From Nguyenibacter vanlangensis (lineage in GTDB: Bacteria > Pseudomonadota > Alphaproteobacteria > Acetobacterales > Acetobacteraceae), in contig NZ_CP152276.1 of assembly GCF_038719015.1 (NCBI RefSeq), positions 2,089,501 to 2,153,500 of the forward strand: 64,000 bases of DNA, written 5' to 3'. How positions within the stretch are numbered: the first letter of the stretch is position 1; every line of letters begins with the position of its first letter. A program made the translations under genes and the position numbers. Under the pieces are notes generated by a model. The model was not told the origin of the DNA. It was given only the letters and a program-made list of their open reading frames with translations, and made no database searches. Of the stretch, positions 8,977 to 17,507 are shown piece by piece.

Positions 8977-9558
8977 TCAACTGGGGTTCGGCCCCTTCTT
9001 CCGGAAGGCCGCCAGGCTGACCACCTGGGACGAGGCCGGCGCCTGCCCGTCTGTCGTCTCGCCGGGCGCCTCGCCGGAGGCGGTATCGGAGGACGCATCG
9101 GAGGACGCGGCCGATTCGAGGGCAGCGGGCTCCTCGTCCTGTGCCGGGGCCGGTCCGGGCGGGGTGAAGCGCAGGGCCAGCCGGATATGCGGGTCGGCGA
9201 AGGCGGTGATCGCCGCGACCGGGATCACCAGTGTCGAGCCGACGCCGCCGAAGGACAGGCCGACCGACACGGTGCGCGCAGTGCGGTCCACCCGCAGGTC
9301 CCAGAACTGGTGCTGCAGCACGATGGTGATGTCGTGCGGATATTGCGCCCGCAGGCGCGCCGGGATTTCGACCCCGGGCCAGCCGGTCAGGAAGGTGACG
9401 TAGAAATGGTGCCCGTCGGGCAGTCCCTCGCGCCCCACATGGTCCAGCGCGCGCAGCATCACGTCGCGATACGCGTCCTCGATCCACGAATCGTAGGGGA
9501 GCAGACTGTCGGGGATGGCGGCGTCGAAGCCGTTTTCCCCGTCGTGATCGTCGGACAT
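8977..9558 (-). CDS. sspB: SspB-family ClpXP adaptor
   Basis: 193 residues. The folded domain (about 1-140; YRDVMLRALDHVGREGLPDGHH, split here only for description) matches alphaproteobacterial SspB, which tethers ssrA-tagged proteins to ClpX. The acidic, Ser/Ala-rich linker ends in the basic tail VVSLAAFRKKG, in the position of the ClpX-binding peptide. The start MSDDHDGENG was chosen because GGAG precedes it and conservation begins there. It sits about 220 bp from the ssrA gene, so the tag and its adaptor are neighbours on the same strand. Confidence 0.85.
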   Translation of the reverse strand: MSDDHDGENGFDAAIPDSLLPYDSWIEDAYRDVMLRALDHVGREGLPDGHHFYVTFLTGWPGVEIPARLRAQYPHDITIVLQHQFWDLRVDRTARTVSVGLSFGGVGSTLVIPVAAITAFADPHIRLALRFTPPGPAPAQDEEPAALESAASSDASSDTASGEAPGETTDGQAPASSQVVSLAAFRKKGPNPS

Positions 9559-9779
9559 GCGGAAATCTCCGTTCCGTTGGCCTGGGTGCGTTGCGCCACG
9601 CCGTGCCACAGGTTTCAGCCATGCGTCAAACCGGATCGGCGCGCAAGCCGGATGCGCGGGGGGCCGCTTCACGAAGCGGACACGCCGTCGCAATGAAAAG
9701 CGGCGTGCGGGAGGCCGCCCGGGAATTGGTATCCGGAATTGGGCGCCCGGAATCGGGCGTTGGCGGAGACCGGGTGCCG

Positions 9780-10081
9780 GCGAGTGGGAGGCTTCTGTTG
9801 CCCGGTGCCTCCCGAACCGCGCTTGTCACTTATGCAGCGACAGCGAGCGCCTCGAAGTTATCGTTGGCACTTGTGATTCAGCCCGATGACGGTGGTACAA
9901 TGCCGGGCAAAAGGCAGGTCTTTACCATGCGTGTCGAGCCTGTTTCGTCCCCATAGCCCCCGGCCCCGCGCGGAGCCGAACCGGAAGGATCTGGTGGAGA
10001 CGCCGGGTACTGCCCCCGGGTCCACAACACTTATTCCACGTGCCGTTTATCGCCATAGCCAAGGGGCGAACCCCTCCGGCA
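9780..10081 (-). ncRNA. ssrA: Two-piece (circularly permuted) tmRNA gene
   Basis: Rescues stalled ribosomes. On the minus strand the acceptor piece comes first, with the T-arm CCGGG-GGCAGTA-CCCGG and CGTCTCCACCA ending at 9992. A 39-nt intervening segment (9953-9991) follows, then the coding piece begins GGGGACGAAACAGG at 9952. The seven-pair acceptor stem GGGGACG/CGTCTCC contains a G3-U pair, the alanyl-tRNA synthetase identity element. The tag frame lies in the coding piece, and a GGGAGGC/GCCTCCC hairpin (about 9786-9813) lies near its 3' end. The outer ends are estimates; the mature inner ends at 9952 and 9992 follow from base pairing. Confidence 0.93.
9830..9868 (-). other. tmRNA tag reading frame
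   Basis: Twelve codons and TAA encode ANDNFEALAVAA, with resume codon GCC at 9866-9868. The C-terminal AVAA is the ClpX degron. The sequence is typical of alphaproteobacterial tags (AND...AA). Confidence 0.93.
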
Positions 10082-10087
10082 CCCGGG

Positions 10088-10116
10088 GATATAGGGGGGC
10101 GGCGGCGGTTTGGCAA
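10088..10116 (-). promoter_or_regulatory. Promoter of ssrA
   Basis: Minus-strand -35 box TTGCCA (10111-10116) and -10 box TATATC (10088-10093) are separated by exactly 17 bases of GC-rich spacer. Transcription would start near 10081, just before the acceptor piece. This is the clearest sigma-70-type promoter in the window. Confidence 0.7.
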
Positions 10117-10195
10117 TGGCCGCCGATGCGTTCCGGTCGGGCGCGTTTCATGGTATGCGCCGCCTTTGCAGACACGGAATCGGCGGGGGGCCGCG

Positions 10196-11143
10196 ATGTT
10201 TTCAACAGACCAGAAATCGGAAATCGACGCCGCCCGCGCCGCCTGGAGCCAGACGCGCCGCGATACCGTCCCGGCGGTGGAGGAGGCGCTGTACCAGCCC
10301 GAGCCGGTGCTGGGGAGCGGGTTCGTCCGGCTGATCGACTATATGGGCGGCGACGCGGCCATCGTGCAGGGCGCGCGCGTGTCGTACGGCAAGGGAACGC
10401 GCAGCATTTCCGACGATCGCGGCCTGATCCGCTATCTGATGCGCAACCGCCATACCAGCCCGTTCGAGCTGGCGGTGGCCAAGTTCCACGTGCGCGCGCC
10501 GATCTTCGTCACCCGGCAATGGTTCCGCCACCGCACGGCCAGCATCAACGAATATTCCGCCCGCTATTCGGTGCTGGAGAAGGAGTTCTACTTCCCCCGC
10601 GCCGAGGACATCGCCCGCCAGTCCGCCAGCAACAAGCAGGGACGCGGCGAAAGCCTGCCGCCCGACGCCGCCGAGCACGTGCTGGCGCTGCTGCGCGAGG
10701 ATGCGAGCCGTTGCTACGACCATTACCTGGAGATGCTGAACCAGGACGAGGCCGGCAACGCGATCGACCCCGACCGGCCCGTGGTGGCGCGCGAACTGGC
10801 GCGCATGACCCTGCCGGTCAACGTGATGACGCAGTTCTACTGGCAGATCAATCTGTGGAACCTGCTGCATTTCCTGCGGCTGCGGGCCGATGCGCACGCG
10901 CAGTACGAAATCCGCGCCTATGCGGATGCCATCCTCGGCCTGGTGGAACGCTGGGTGCCCCAGACATTCGAGGCCTTCCGCGACTATATGCAGGAAGCCG
11001 CCCTGCTGTCCGGCCCCGCCCTGCGCGCCCTGCGCGGCGTTCTGGCCGGCGAGCAGGTCGATCTGCAGGCGGCGGGCCTGTCGAAGCGCGAGGCCGCCGA
11101 ACTGCTGGCGCTGCTGCCGGAAATCGGTCCGCGCCTTCGCTGA
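10196..11143 (+). CDS. thyX: Flavin-dependent thymidylate synthase ThyX
   Basis: Makes dTMP from dUMP with methylenetetrahydrofolate, FAD and NADPH. 315 residues. The ThyX signature RHRTASINEYSARYS lies near residue 111, and the C-terminal region has NLLHFLRLRAD. The start MFSTDQKSE was chosen for its G-rich upstream tract (GGGGGG) and because conservation begins there; earlier in-frame starts would run into the ssrA promoter. It is divergent from ssrA, and a double-hairpin terminator follows. Confidence 0.94.
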   Translation: MFSTDQKSEIDAARAAWSQTRRDTVPAVEEALYQPEPVLGSGFVRLIDYMGGDAAIVQGARVSYGKGTRSISDDRGLIRYLMRNRHTSPFELAVAKFHVRAPIFVTRQWFRHRTASINEYSARYSVLEKEFYFPRAEDIARQSASNKQGRGESLPPDAAEHVLALLREDASRCYDHYLEMLNQDEAGNAIDPDRPVVARELARMTLPVNVMTQFYWQINLWNLLHFLRLRADAHAQYEIRAYADAILGLVERWVPQTFEAFRDYMQEAALLSGPALRALRGVLAGEQVDLQAAGLSKREAAELLALLPEIGPRLR

Positions 11144-11165
11144 ACTTGCGCCCCCTGGGTTGGTT

Positions 11166-11219
11166 TTCGGGGCTTTGCCCCGAACCCCACCAAAGGCGGT
11201 GCCTTTGGAAACCGTTTTT
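11166..11219. terminator. Double-hairpin bidirectional terminator
   Basis: Two consecutive perfect 8-bp stems with 3-nt loops: TTCGGGGC-TTT-GCCCCGAA (11166-11184) and CCAAAGGC-GGT-GCCTTTGG (11190-11208), followed by GTTTTTA. It lies between the convergent thyX and MOSC genes. Pairs of short GC hairpins of this kind look like a family of intergenic repeats; a similar pair follows ppa at 36705. Confidence 0.72.
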
Positions 11220-11262
11220 ATCAATGAGTTGGTGACGAGGGGCGTTCCGTAGCCGGGGGGTG

Positions 11263-12144
11263 TTACGCGGGCAGCAGGTTGGATGGGCCTTGTTCCAGCA
11301 CCGTCACCGGGTCGCCCGCGGCGATGCGCCCCGGCCGCACCACCACCGCGTTCTGGCCGAACATCACCCCGCCCTTGGCCCGGCGGGTCCGCGCCAGGGT
11401 GCGCAGCGGTTCCTGCGGGTGGGGAATGTCCGCGCTGTGCTGGTCGATCGTCGTCATGACGCAGCGCGAACAGGGCTTGACGATCAGGATCCTGGCCTGC
11501 CCCACCGCCAGCAGCCGCCATTCGTCCTCGGCCCAGGCGGGGGCGCCCGTCAGCACGATATTGGGACGGAAGCGATTCATCGGCAAAGGCGGCACCGGGG
11601 GCGGCAGGTCCCGGTTCAGCGCGGCCAGCGACTCGGTGGTCGTCACCAGGACGGCGAACCCGTCGGCGAAGCCGACCACCGATCCGGGCGGGGCGTGGTC
11701 GGGATCGGCCGGCCGTGCCGCGACGTCATGCAGATAGGCCAGCCGGCACGGGCGCCCAAGCACGGCGGTCAGCCAGCCGGCCGCCGCCTGGCCGGCATCG
11801 ACCGCCGGAACCGTGTCGCGCCATACCCGCACCGGATGCCGCGCCGCGCCGGCCGGCGGAACGGGAACGGCCAGCGCGCCCCGGCCGGGGCGGGACAGGA
11901 CCAGCCCGCCCGCCCCGTCCGGCGCCGGACGGGGGGACCACGCCACCGACACCAGCGCCATGGACGGGATCTGGCGCTGGGTCAGGAACGTCCCGTCCGG
12001 GTCGGTCACCACCCAGCGCCGGTCGTCCTGCAGCCCGCAGGGGCCCAGCCACCCGTCCGCCACGGCGATGCCCCCCAGCGACTTGACCGGGTAGACATGC
12101 AGGGACGCGACCGAGAGCCCCGCATCCGTCCCCGCGCCCGTCAT
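11263..12144 (-). CDS. MOSC-domain protein (YcbX/mARC-like)
   Basis: 293 residues: an N-terminal beta-barrel domain starting LHVYPVKSLGG and a MOSC domain with MNRFRPNIVLTG and the conserved cysteine segment KPCSRCVMTTID. In relatives the cysteine binds molybdenum cofactor and the enzyme reduces N-hydroxylated compounds with an electron donor; no ferredoxin domain is fused here. The ATG overlaps the stop of the aldose epimerase gene by four bases, so the two are translated in a coupled way. Confidence 0.85.
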   Translation of the reverse strand: MTGAGTDAGLSVASLHVYPVKSLGGIAVADGWLGPCGLQDDRRWVVTDPDGTFLTQRQIPSMALVSVAWSPRPAPDGAGGLVLSRPGRGALAVPVPPAGAARHPVRVWRDTVPAVDAGQAAAGWLTAVLGRPCRLAYLHDVAARPADPDHAPPGSVVGFADGFAVLVTTTESLAALNRDLPPPVPPLPMNRFRPNIVLTGAPAWAEDEWRLLAVGQARILIVKPCSRCVMTTIDQHSADIPHPQEPLRTLARTRRAKGGVMFGQNAVVVRPGRIAAGDPVTVLEQGPSNLLPA

Positions 12145-13334
12145 TTCCCGTGCGGCGCTGCCGGCTGCACGCCGAAGCGGAAGATCGTCGTGTAGTCGAA
12201 CGTCTCGCCGGGGTTCAGCGTCGTGGTCGGGAAGGAGGGGTGGTTGGGCGAATCGGGATAATGCTCGGCCTCGAACGCGATCGCGTCGGTCTGGCGATAG
12301 GCGCGGTGCGACACGCCGGCATAGGCGCCGGTCAGCGAGTTCGAGGTGTAGACCTGCAGCCCCGGCTGGCTGGTCAGCACCTCCATCGTGCGGCCGGTCC
12401 GGGGATCCACGATCCGCGCCGCCGGGCGGGGAGCCGCGCCCGCCTGGCCGTCGACGACCCAGTTGTGGTCGTAGCCGCGCGCGAACATCAATTGCGGATA
12501 ATCGTCGCGCAGATGCTCGCCGATGCGCATCGGCTTGCGGAAATCCAGCGGCGTGCCGGCCACCGGCGCCAGTTCGCCGGTCGGGATCGCGGTCGGATCG
12601 GTCGGCGTGTAGCGCGCGGCGTTGATCTGCAGCACCTCGTTCTCGATCGAGCCCGATCCCTCGCCGCCCAGATTGAAATAGCTGTGGTTGGTCAGGTTGA
12701 GCACCGTCGGCTGGTCGGTCGTCGCCTTGTAGTGCAGGGTGAGCTGGTCATGGTCGTCCAGCGTGTAGGTCACGCTGACCTTCAGCGTGCCGGGGAAGCC
12801 CTGGTCGCCGTCCGGGCTGGTCATCGACAGGGTGGCGCTGGCCGCATGCGCGCCCGCCGCGGTGCCGTCCACCGTCCAGACATATTTGTCGAAGCCCCTG
12901 GTGCCGCCATGCAGCGCGTTCGGCGGCGCGGTCACGGGAACGTGATACGTCTTGCCGCCCAGCGTGAAGGTCCCCTTGGCGATCCGGTTGGCGTACCGGC
13001 CGATCATGGCGCCGAAGAACAGGCCGCCCTGCGCGCTGTCGACCGTGTAGCCCTGCAGGTCCGGAAAGCCGAGGACGATGTCGTCGACATGGCCGGTCCG
13101 GTCGGGCGTGTCGATCGCGGTGATGATGCCGCCATAGGTGATGAAGCGTACCGACACGTTATGCGCGTTGCGCAGAGTCAGGATTTCGATCGGCGTGCCG
13201 TCGGCCATCGTGCCGAATTTCGCGCGGTCCAGCGTGACGGCGGCGGCGGCCGGCCGGGCGGCGAGCGTGCCGCCCAAGGTGGAGGCTGCCAGCAGCAGCG
13301 CGGAAACCGAACGTGCCTTGGTGAGCTTGAACAT
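12141..13334 (-). CDS. galM: Secreted aldose 1-epimerase (mutarotase)
   Basis: 397 residues. Interconverts alpha and beta anomers of aldoses. The start MFKLTKARSVSALLLAAS was chosen because it opens a clear signal peptide ending near ARPAAAA, implying a periplasmic enzyme. Family motifs include NALHGGTRGFDK, LTNHSYFNLGGEG with the catalytic His region, and FEAEHYPDSPNHPSFP with the catalytic Glu region. It overlaps the MOSC gene by four bases. Periplasmic location would suit acetic acid bacteria that oxidise sugars outside the cytoplasm. Confidence 0.9.
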   Translation of the reverse strand: MFKLTKARSVSALLLAASTLGGTLAARPAAAAVTLDRAKFGTMADGTPIEILTLRNAHNVSVRFITYGGIITAIDTPDRTGHVDDIVLGFPDLQGYTVDSAQGGLFFGAMIGRYANRIAKGTFTLGGKTYHVPVTAPPNALHGGTRGFDKYVWTVDGTAAGAHAASATLSMTSPDGDQGFPGTLKVSVTYTLDDHDQLTLHYKATTDQPTVLNLTNHSYFNLGGEGSGSIENEVLQINAARYTPTDPTAIPTGELAPVAGTPLDFRKPMRIGEHLRDDYPQLMFARGYDHNWVVDGQAGAAPRPAARIVDPRTGRTMEVLTSQPGLQVYTSNSLTGAYAGVSHRAYRQTDAIAFEAEHYPDSPNHPSFPTTTLNPGETFDYTTIFRFGVQPAAPHGK

Positions 13335-13648
13335 CGTATCCCATTCATCTGTTGTGGATTTTGTGTCACACTGGACCAGTCTTCGACGATCCGGCAAGCC
13401 CGAAATCCGGCCCGGCAGCGTTGTCCGGTCCGCCATGCGCGGCAGGATGACGCCCATGACGGATTGCGCAACCGCCGGGCCATGCTAGAGAGTTTCCTCG
13501 CGGAAGGACATGGTCCGGTCCGCTTCATTCCATGATGCCCGGGACGCGCCGTGTTCCGGGACGCGGACCGACAACAGGCCCCGGCCGTCCCGCGAGTCGA
13601 CGCGGACCGGGGAACAGGCCTGGAAACAGGCCAGGAACAGGAACGAGT
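13335..13648. other. Intergenic region between galM and mlaA
   Basis: Divergent promoter region of 314 bp. No gene is convincing. Near its right end the octamer-like GGAACAGG recurs (13607-13641, forms GGGAACAGG, GGAAACAGG, GGAACAGG) just before the mlaA ribosome site. TGTGTCACA at about 13361-13369 is a small dyad on the galM side. Confidence 0.5.
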
Positions 13649-14467
13649 ATGCGTGCAATGACAGGATCGAAGCCTCTACCGTCCCGGTCATCCACCCGTA
13701 TGCTCCACCCGCGCATCGCCTCCGTTGCCGCCGGTGCGGGCATGCTGGCGCTGGCGCTGGCGGGATGCGCCGCCCCGCCGCCCAAGGACCCCGAGGCCCT
13801 GGCCGAGTATCGCGAGGCGAACGACCCCTATGAGCCGCTGAACCGCAAGATGTACGGGGTCAGCATGACATTGGACAAATACACGCTGCGCCCGGTCGCC
13901 AAGGCGTGGGTCTGGGCCCTGCCCTATCGCGTCCGGCAATCGCTGGGCGGGCTGGTCCAGACGATGGGCGAGCCGGTGGTGTTCTTCAACGATGTCGGCG
14001 CCGGCAAGCCCCGCCGCGCCGGCGACGCCTTCGTGCGCTGGTGCATCAACATGGTCGCCGGCGTCGGCGGCCTGTTCGACGTGGCGAAATATGCGGGCTA
14101 TCCGCATCACGACAACGACGCGGGGCTGACGCTGGCGACCTGGGGCGTGCCGTCCGGCCCGTACCTGTTCCTGCCCATGATGGGCCCGTCCTCGTTCCGC
14201 GACGCCACGGGCTATGGAATCGATATCGGGCTGCAGCCGCTGAACTACGTGCCGCGCGGCTATGGGCTGCTGACTTTCAACTGGGCCTACAACATCGTCG
14301 GCACGATCAACGGACGCGCCGACCACCTGGACGAGCTGGACCAGTTGCAGCGGGATGCGCTGGACCCGTACGCTACGATCCGCAGCGCCTATCAGCAGCA
14401 GCGCAAGGCGCAGGCCGAGGCGATCCGCAACGATCACCGGGCGACCGTGCCCGATTGGTATAACTGA
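13649..14467 (+). CDS. mlaA: MlaA/VacJ outer-membrane lipoprotein
   Basis: 272 residues. MlaA removes phospholipids from the outer leaflet of the outer membrane and passes them to MlaC. The lipobox LALAGC lies at about residue 40, followed by the family start NDPYEPLNRKMYGVS and later GPSSFRDATGYGID. The ATG at 13649 has AGGAACG upstream; an alternative ATG at 13700 would give a shorter, more typical signal peptide but lacks a visible ribosome site. mlaC follows after 15 bp. The mlaD, mlaE and mlaF genes are not in this window. Confidence 0.92.
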   Translation: MRAMTGSKPLPSRSSTRMLHPRIASVAAGAGMLALALAGCAAPPPKDPEALAEYREANDPYEPLNRKMYGVSMTLDKYTLRPVAKAWVWALPYRVRQSLGGLVQTMGEPVVFFNDVGAGKPRRAGDAFVRWCINMVAGVGGLFDVAKYAGYPHHDNDAGLTLATWGVPSGPYLFLPMMGPSSFRDATGYGIDIGLQPLNYVPRGYGLLTFNWAYNIVGTINGRADHLDELDQLQRDALDPYATIRSAYQQQRKAQAEAIRNDHRATVPDWYN

Positions 14468-14482
14468 GCAAGGGGCACAGAG

Positions 14483-15109
14483 ATGAAGACAGTCCTTTCC
14501 CGTCGTCATGCGCTGGGTCTCGCCCTCGGGACGGCGGTGCTGCCGGTCCTGCGCCCGGCCCGGGCCGACGCCGCCGCCGCCGCGGCCGCCCGCGCCTTCG
14601 TCAACGATTTCGGCCAGCAACTGATCGCCATCGTCAATTCCAACCGCTCGCTGGCGGACAAGAAGGCGGCGATGCTGCCGCTGCTGCAGGCCCATGTGGA
14701 CATGGATGCGATCGCGCGGTACTGCCTGGGCCGCTACTGGCGCGTGGCCACCCCCCAGCAGCAGGCCCAGTACCTGGACCTGTTCCACCATGTCCTGGTC
14801 AATGCCATCACCGACAAGATCGGCGATTATCGCGGCGTGACCTTCACCATCGGCGGTACGGCGCAGGTCGGCACGGACCAGGCGGTGGATACGGTGATCA
14901 ACCGCCCCGAACAGCCGGCGGCCAATACCCAGTGGATCATCAGCAACAGCAGCGGCCAGCCCAAGGTGGTCGACGTGGTAGGCGAAGGCACGAGCCTGCG
15001 CCTGACCCAGCGGCAGGATTACGCGTCGTTCATCGCGCGCCATAACGGCAGCGTCGACGCGCTGCTTCAGGCTCTGGACCACCAGGTGGCGGCGCACAAC
15101 ATGCATTGA
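14483..15109 (+). CDS. mlaC: MlaC/Ttg2D-type phospholipid-binding protein
   Basis: 208 residues. A periplasmic carrier that shuttles phospholipid between MlaA and the inner-membrane MlaFEDB transporter. The N-terminus carries SRRHALGLALG, resembling a twin-arginine signal. The mature part shows ARAFVNDFGQQLIAIV, KAAMLPLLQAHVDMDAIARY and FHHVLVNAITDKIGDY as in the family. It lies 15 bp after mlaA and is surely in the same operon. It is convergent with the CapA-like gene that opens the accessory region. Confidence 0.9.
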   Translation: MKTVLSRRHALGLALGTAVLPVLRPARADAAAAAAARAFVNDFGQQLIAIVNSNRSLADKKAAMLPLLQAHVDMDAIARYCLGRYWRVATPQQQAQYLDLFHHVLVNAITDKIGDYRGVTFTIGGTAQVGTDQAVDTVINRPEQPAANTQWIISNSSGQPKVVDVVGEGTSLRLTQRQDYASFIARHNGSVDALLQALDHQVAAHNMH

Positions 15110-15148
15110 CGCGGCGTCCGGCGCGCGGGGGGAGCCCGGGCGCCGGCG

Positions 15149-16462
15149 TCACAGCATGACGGTGGACAACGCGCCGTCATCGCGCAGGCGCGTGCCGTAA
15201 CGGCCAGACAGGTCCGCGAAACGGCGCAGGATCGCAGTCCCCTCGTGCCCCTCGGCGAGGAAGGGCACGCCCCTTTTATGGGCGGCCTTCCCCAGGCCCA
15301 GGGACACGGGAAGGATCTCGATCGCCGACAGGGCGCCGTCCTCATCGAAGCGGCAGATCGGCACGATCGTTTCCCAGAAACGCCGATCGGCCGGGAAGCC
15401 TTTCCTGTCGTTTTCCGTCCGCGCCCGATAAACCATGTGGGTCGTCGTTTCCATGGGCACCTTGTAGAATTCGTACGATTCCCTGGGCAGGGCCTCGATC
15501 AGTTCGTTCTGCCCGATGAAATTTCCCAATCCGTAAAAGATTACCTTGCCCTTGTGGATTTCCATTCCTTTCAGAAGATGCTGGCCATGACACACCACGA
15601 TATCGGCCCCGGCATCGACGATCCGCCTGGCGAATTCCTCGACGAAGGCAGCCGGTGTCTCCCAGTTTGTTTCGCCGTCGTCCCCATATCCCACGTCATG
15701 GGTATGCAGGCTGACGATCACGACATCCGACACGTGGGCGGCCTCGCGCGTCCAGCGTTCGATATCCTGGACGTCGCGTTCATCGGGCAGGGTTTCCATC
15801 CGGCAGGATTCGCCCATCACGAAATCGAGTCCCGCGAACGGCAACGTACCGGCCGGCGGCGGATATTCGAAACCCAGCCGCACCTGCTGTTCCTTGATGC
15901 TGGCCAGGCCCAGCCGTTCATACATTTCCCGCAGCACGGCCATGTCGCCGGGCGTCACCCTGAAGCGCCGCTTGTGACGCAGCGGGTTCAGGCCCGGACG
16001 TCCCTGCATGCTACGCGTCTGGTCTGCGGCTTCCTGCCCGCGCGCGAAGGTCGAGCAGCACGATATCATCGCCACCGTCCCCTGGGGATGGGTCGCATAG
16101 ACCGGGCGGCGCGCGGCCTCCAGCGTCCGCCCGACGCCCGCGAACAGGATGCCGCGTGCCTCCAGACAATCCAGGGCGGCGCGGACACCCGCGACGCCGT
16201 AATCCAGGCTGTGGTTCGTCGCCGCAGCGAACAGCGAAAATCCCGCCTCGGACAGGTCGTCCAGCACCCACGGACGCGCGCTGAAATGTGACCCACCATG
16301 ATCGAACACCGGGTCGCCCTCGAAATTGCTTGGCAGCATTTCCAGATTCGTGAACGAAACGTCGCAGGCCCGGATCTTGTCGAACAGGCCGCGACAGGTC
16401 GGATCCGATAGGCTGTTCAGCCGCCGGAACAGGATACTGTCCCCGGTCAGGGAAATCTTCAT
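15149..16462 (-). CDS. CapA-family metallophosphatase-fold protein
   Basis: 437 residues. The start KISLTGDSILFRRL and later TNLEMLPS, AATNHSLDYG, VSLHTHDVGYGDD and VVCHGQHLLKGMEIHKGKVIFYGLGN match the CapA (PGA_cap) fold, a calcineurin-like sheet with metal ligands Asp, Asn and His. CapA itself is needed for poly-gamma-glutamate capsule, but many homologues sit in catabolic clusters and may hydrolyse amide or phosphate bonds. No signal peptide is seen, so it is probably cytoplasmic. It is the last gene of the minus-strand array, 39 bp after the PuuE-like gene. Confidence 0.75.
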   Translation of the reverse strand: MKISLTGDSILFRRLNSLSDPTCRGLFDKIRACDVSFTNLEMLPSNFEGDPVFDHGGSHFSARPWVLDDLSEAGFSLFAAATNHSLDYGVAGVRAALDCLEARGILFAGVGRTLEAARRPVYATHPQGTVAMISCCSTFARGQEAADQTRSMQGRPGLNPLRHKRRFRVTPGDMAVLREMYERLGLASIKEQQVRLGFEYPPPAGTLPFAGLDFVMGESCRMETLPDERDVQDIERWTREAAHVSDVVIVSLHTHDVGYGDDGETNWETPAAFVEEFARRIVDAGADIVVCHGQHLLKGMEIHKGKVIFYGLGNFIGQNELIEALPRESYEFYKVPMETTTHMVYRARTENDRKGFPADRRFWETIVPICRFDEDGALSAIEILPVSLGLGKAAHKRGVPFLAEGHEGTAILRRFADLSGRYGTRLRDDGALSTVML

Positions 16463-16501
16463 GTCATCCTCATAAAAGCATGTAAAAAACGGTCGCGGCG
16501 G

Positions 16502-17404
16502 TCAGGATTTCATGAACGCATCGGCTATCTGGCCCCGCGTCGCAACCCACACATTGTCGATGCCGCCAATATATTCGACGAATCTGCGCAGGCCTTCGGC
16601 CCGACCGGGCCGGCCCGCGATCCGGCAATGCAGGCTGATCGTCATCATCTTCGGGTGCGTGGCGCCCTCGCGGTACAGGCAGTCGAACGTGTCCTTGAGA
16701 TAGGCGAAGAAATCATCACCTTTCGCGAACCCGCCGCGCCAGAACTTGATGTCGTTCGCATCCAGGGCGTGGGGGACCACGCACCATTCGCGCCCGTTGA
16801 CGGAGACGACGTACGGCAGGTCGTCGGCGTAGGAATCACAATCGTAGTGAAACCCGCCATGTTCGACCAACAGCGCCCGCGTGCGCGCGCTGGGCGCGTA
16901 GCGGCAGTACCAGCCGGACGGTGCCCGCCCGGTCAGCACCTTCAGCAGGTCGTAGGCGCGGTGGATATGGTCCCGTTCGAGGTCCGGCGTCAGCCGGGAT
17001 ACCTCTTCCCAACGATAGCCGTGACAGACGATTTCATGCTGGGCGGCACCCGACAGATAGTTCGCCAGTTGCGGCGTGCGCCGCAACGCCACCGGGCAGG
17101 CATACATCGAGACCGGCAGCCCGAACTGGTCGAACAGGTCGATCAGGCGCCAGACCCCGGCTCGGCTACCGTATTCGAAGAACGACTCCATGGCCAGGTC
17201 ACGTTCGCCCGCCGCCGGCGCGCGGGACACCTCGCCCAGGGTCTCGCCATGCGAATCCCCGTCCAGCACGCTCTGCTCGGACCCTTCCTCCAGATTGATG
17301 ACGAAGGACACCGCGATGCGCGCGCCGCCTGGCCACCGGACAACGGGGGGCCGTCCGCCATACCCGACAAAATCGCGTCCGTTCGTTTCATCAGCAGCCG
17401 TCAT
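16502..17404 (-). CDS. PuuE-type polysaccharide-deacetylase-fold hydrolase (allantoinase or cyclic imidase)
   Basis: 300 residues. The NodB-like barrel carries VSFVINLEEGSE at the N-terminus and HEIVCHGYRWEE in the middle, both hallmarks of the PuuE/cyclic imide hydrolase branch; GWYCRYAPSARTRALLVEHG follows. PuuE opens allantoin without the usual cofactor, and relatives open cyclic imides. The start MTAADETNG was chosen because GGAGGGG lies about nine bases upstream. It lies 103 bp after the cyclic amidohydrolase gene, so two unrelated ring-opening enzymes are adjacent. Confidence 0.8.
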   Translation of the reverse strand: MTAADETNGRDFVGYGGRPPVVRWPGGARIAVSFVINLEEGSEQSVLDGDSHGETLGEVSRAPAAGERDLAMESFFEYGSRAGVWRLIDLFDQFGLPVSMYACPVALRRTPQLANYLSGAAQHEIVCHGYRWEEVSRLTPDLERDHIHRAYDLLKVLTGRAPSGWYCRYAPSARTRALLVEHGGFHYDCDSYADDLPYVVSVNGREWCVVPHALDANDIKFWRGGFAKGDDFFAYLKDTFDCLYREGATHPKMMTISLHCRIAGRPGRAEGLRRFVEYIGGIDNVWVATRGQIADAFMKS

Positions 17405-17507
17405 CGTCCAGATCCCCTCCGATCCTCGATATGTCGCGCCACCGGTCGGCAAAGGCATGTTCCCCCTGCGCCGACCGGCGGCAGGCGCCGTCGGCCCCGG
17501 CGCACCC

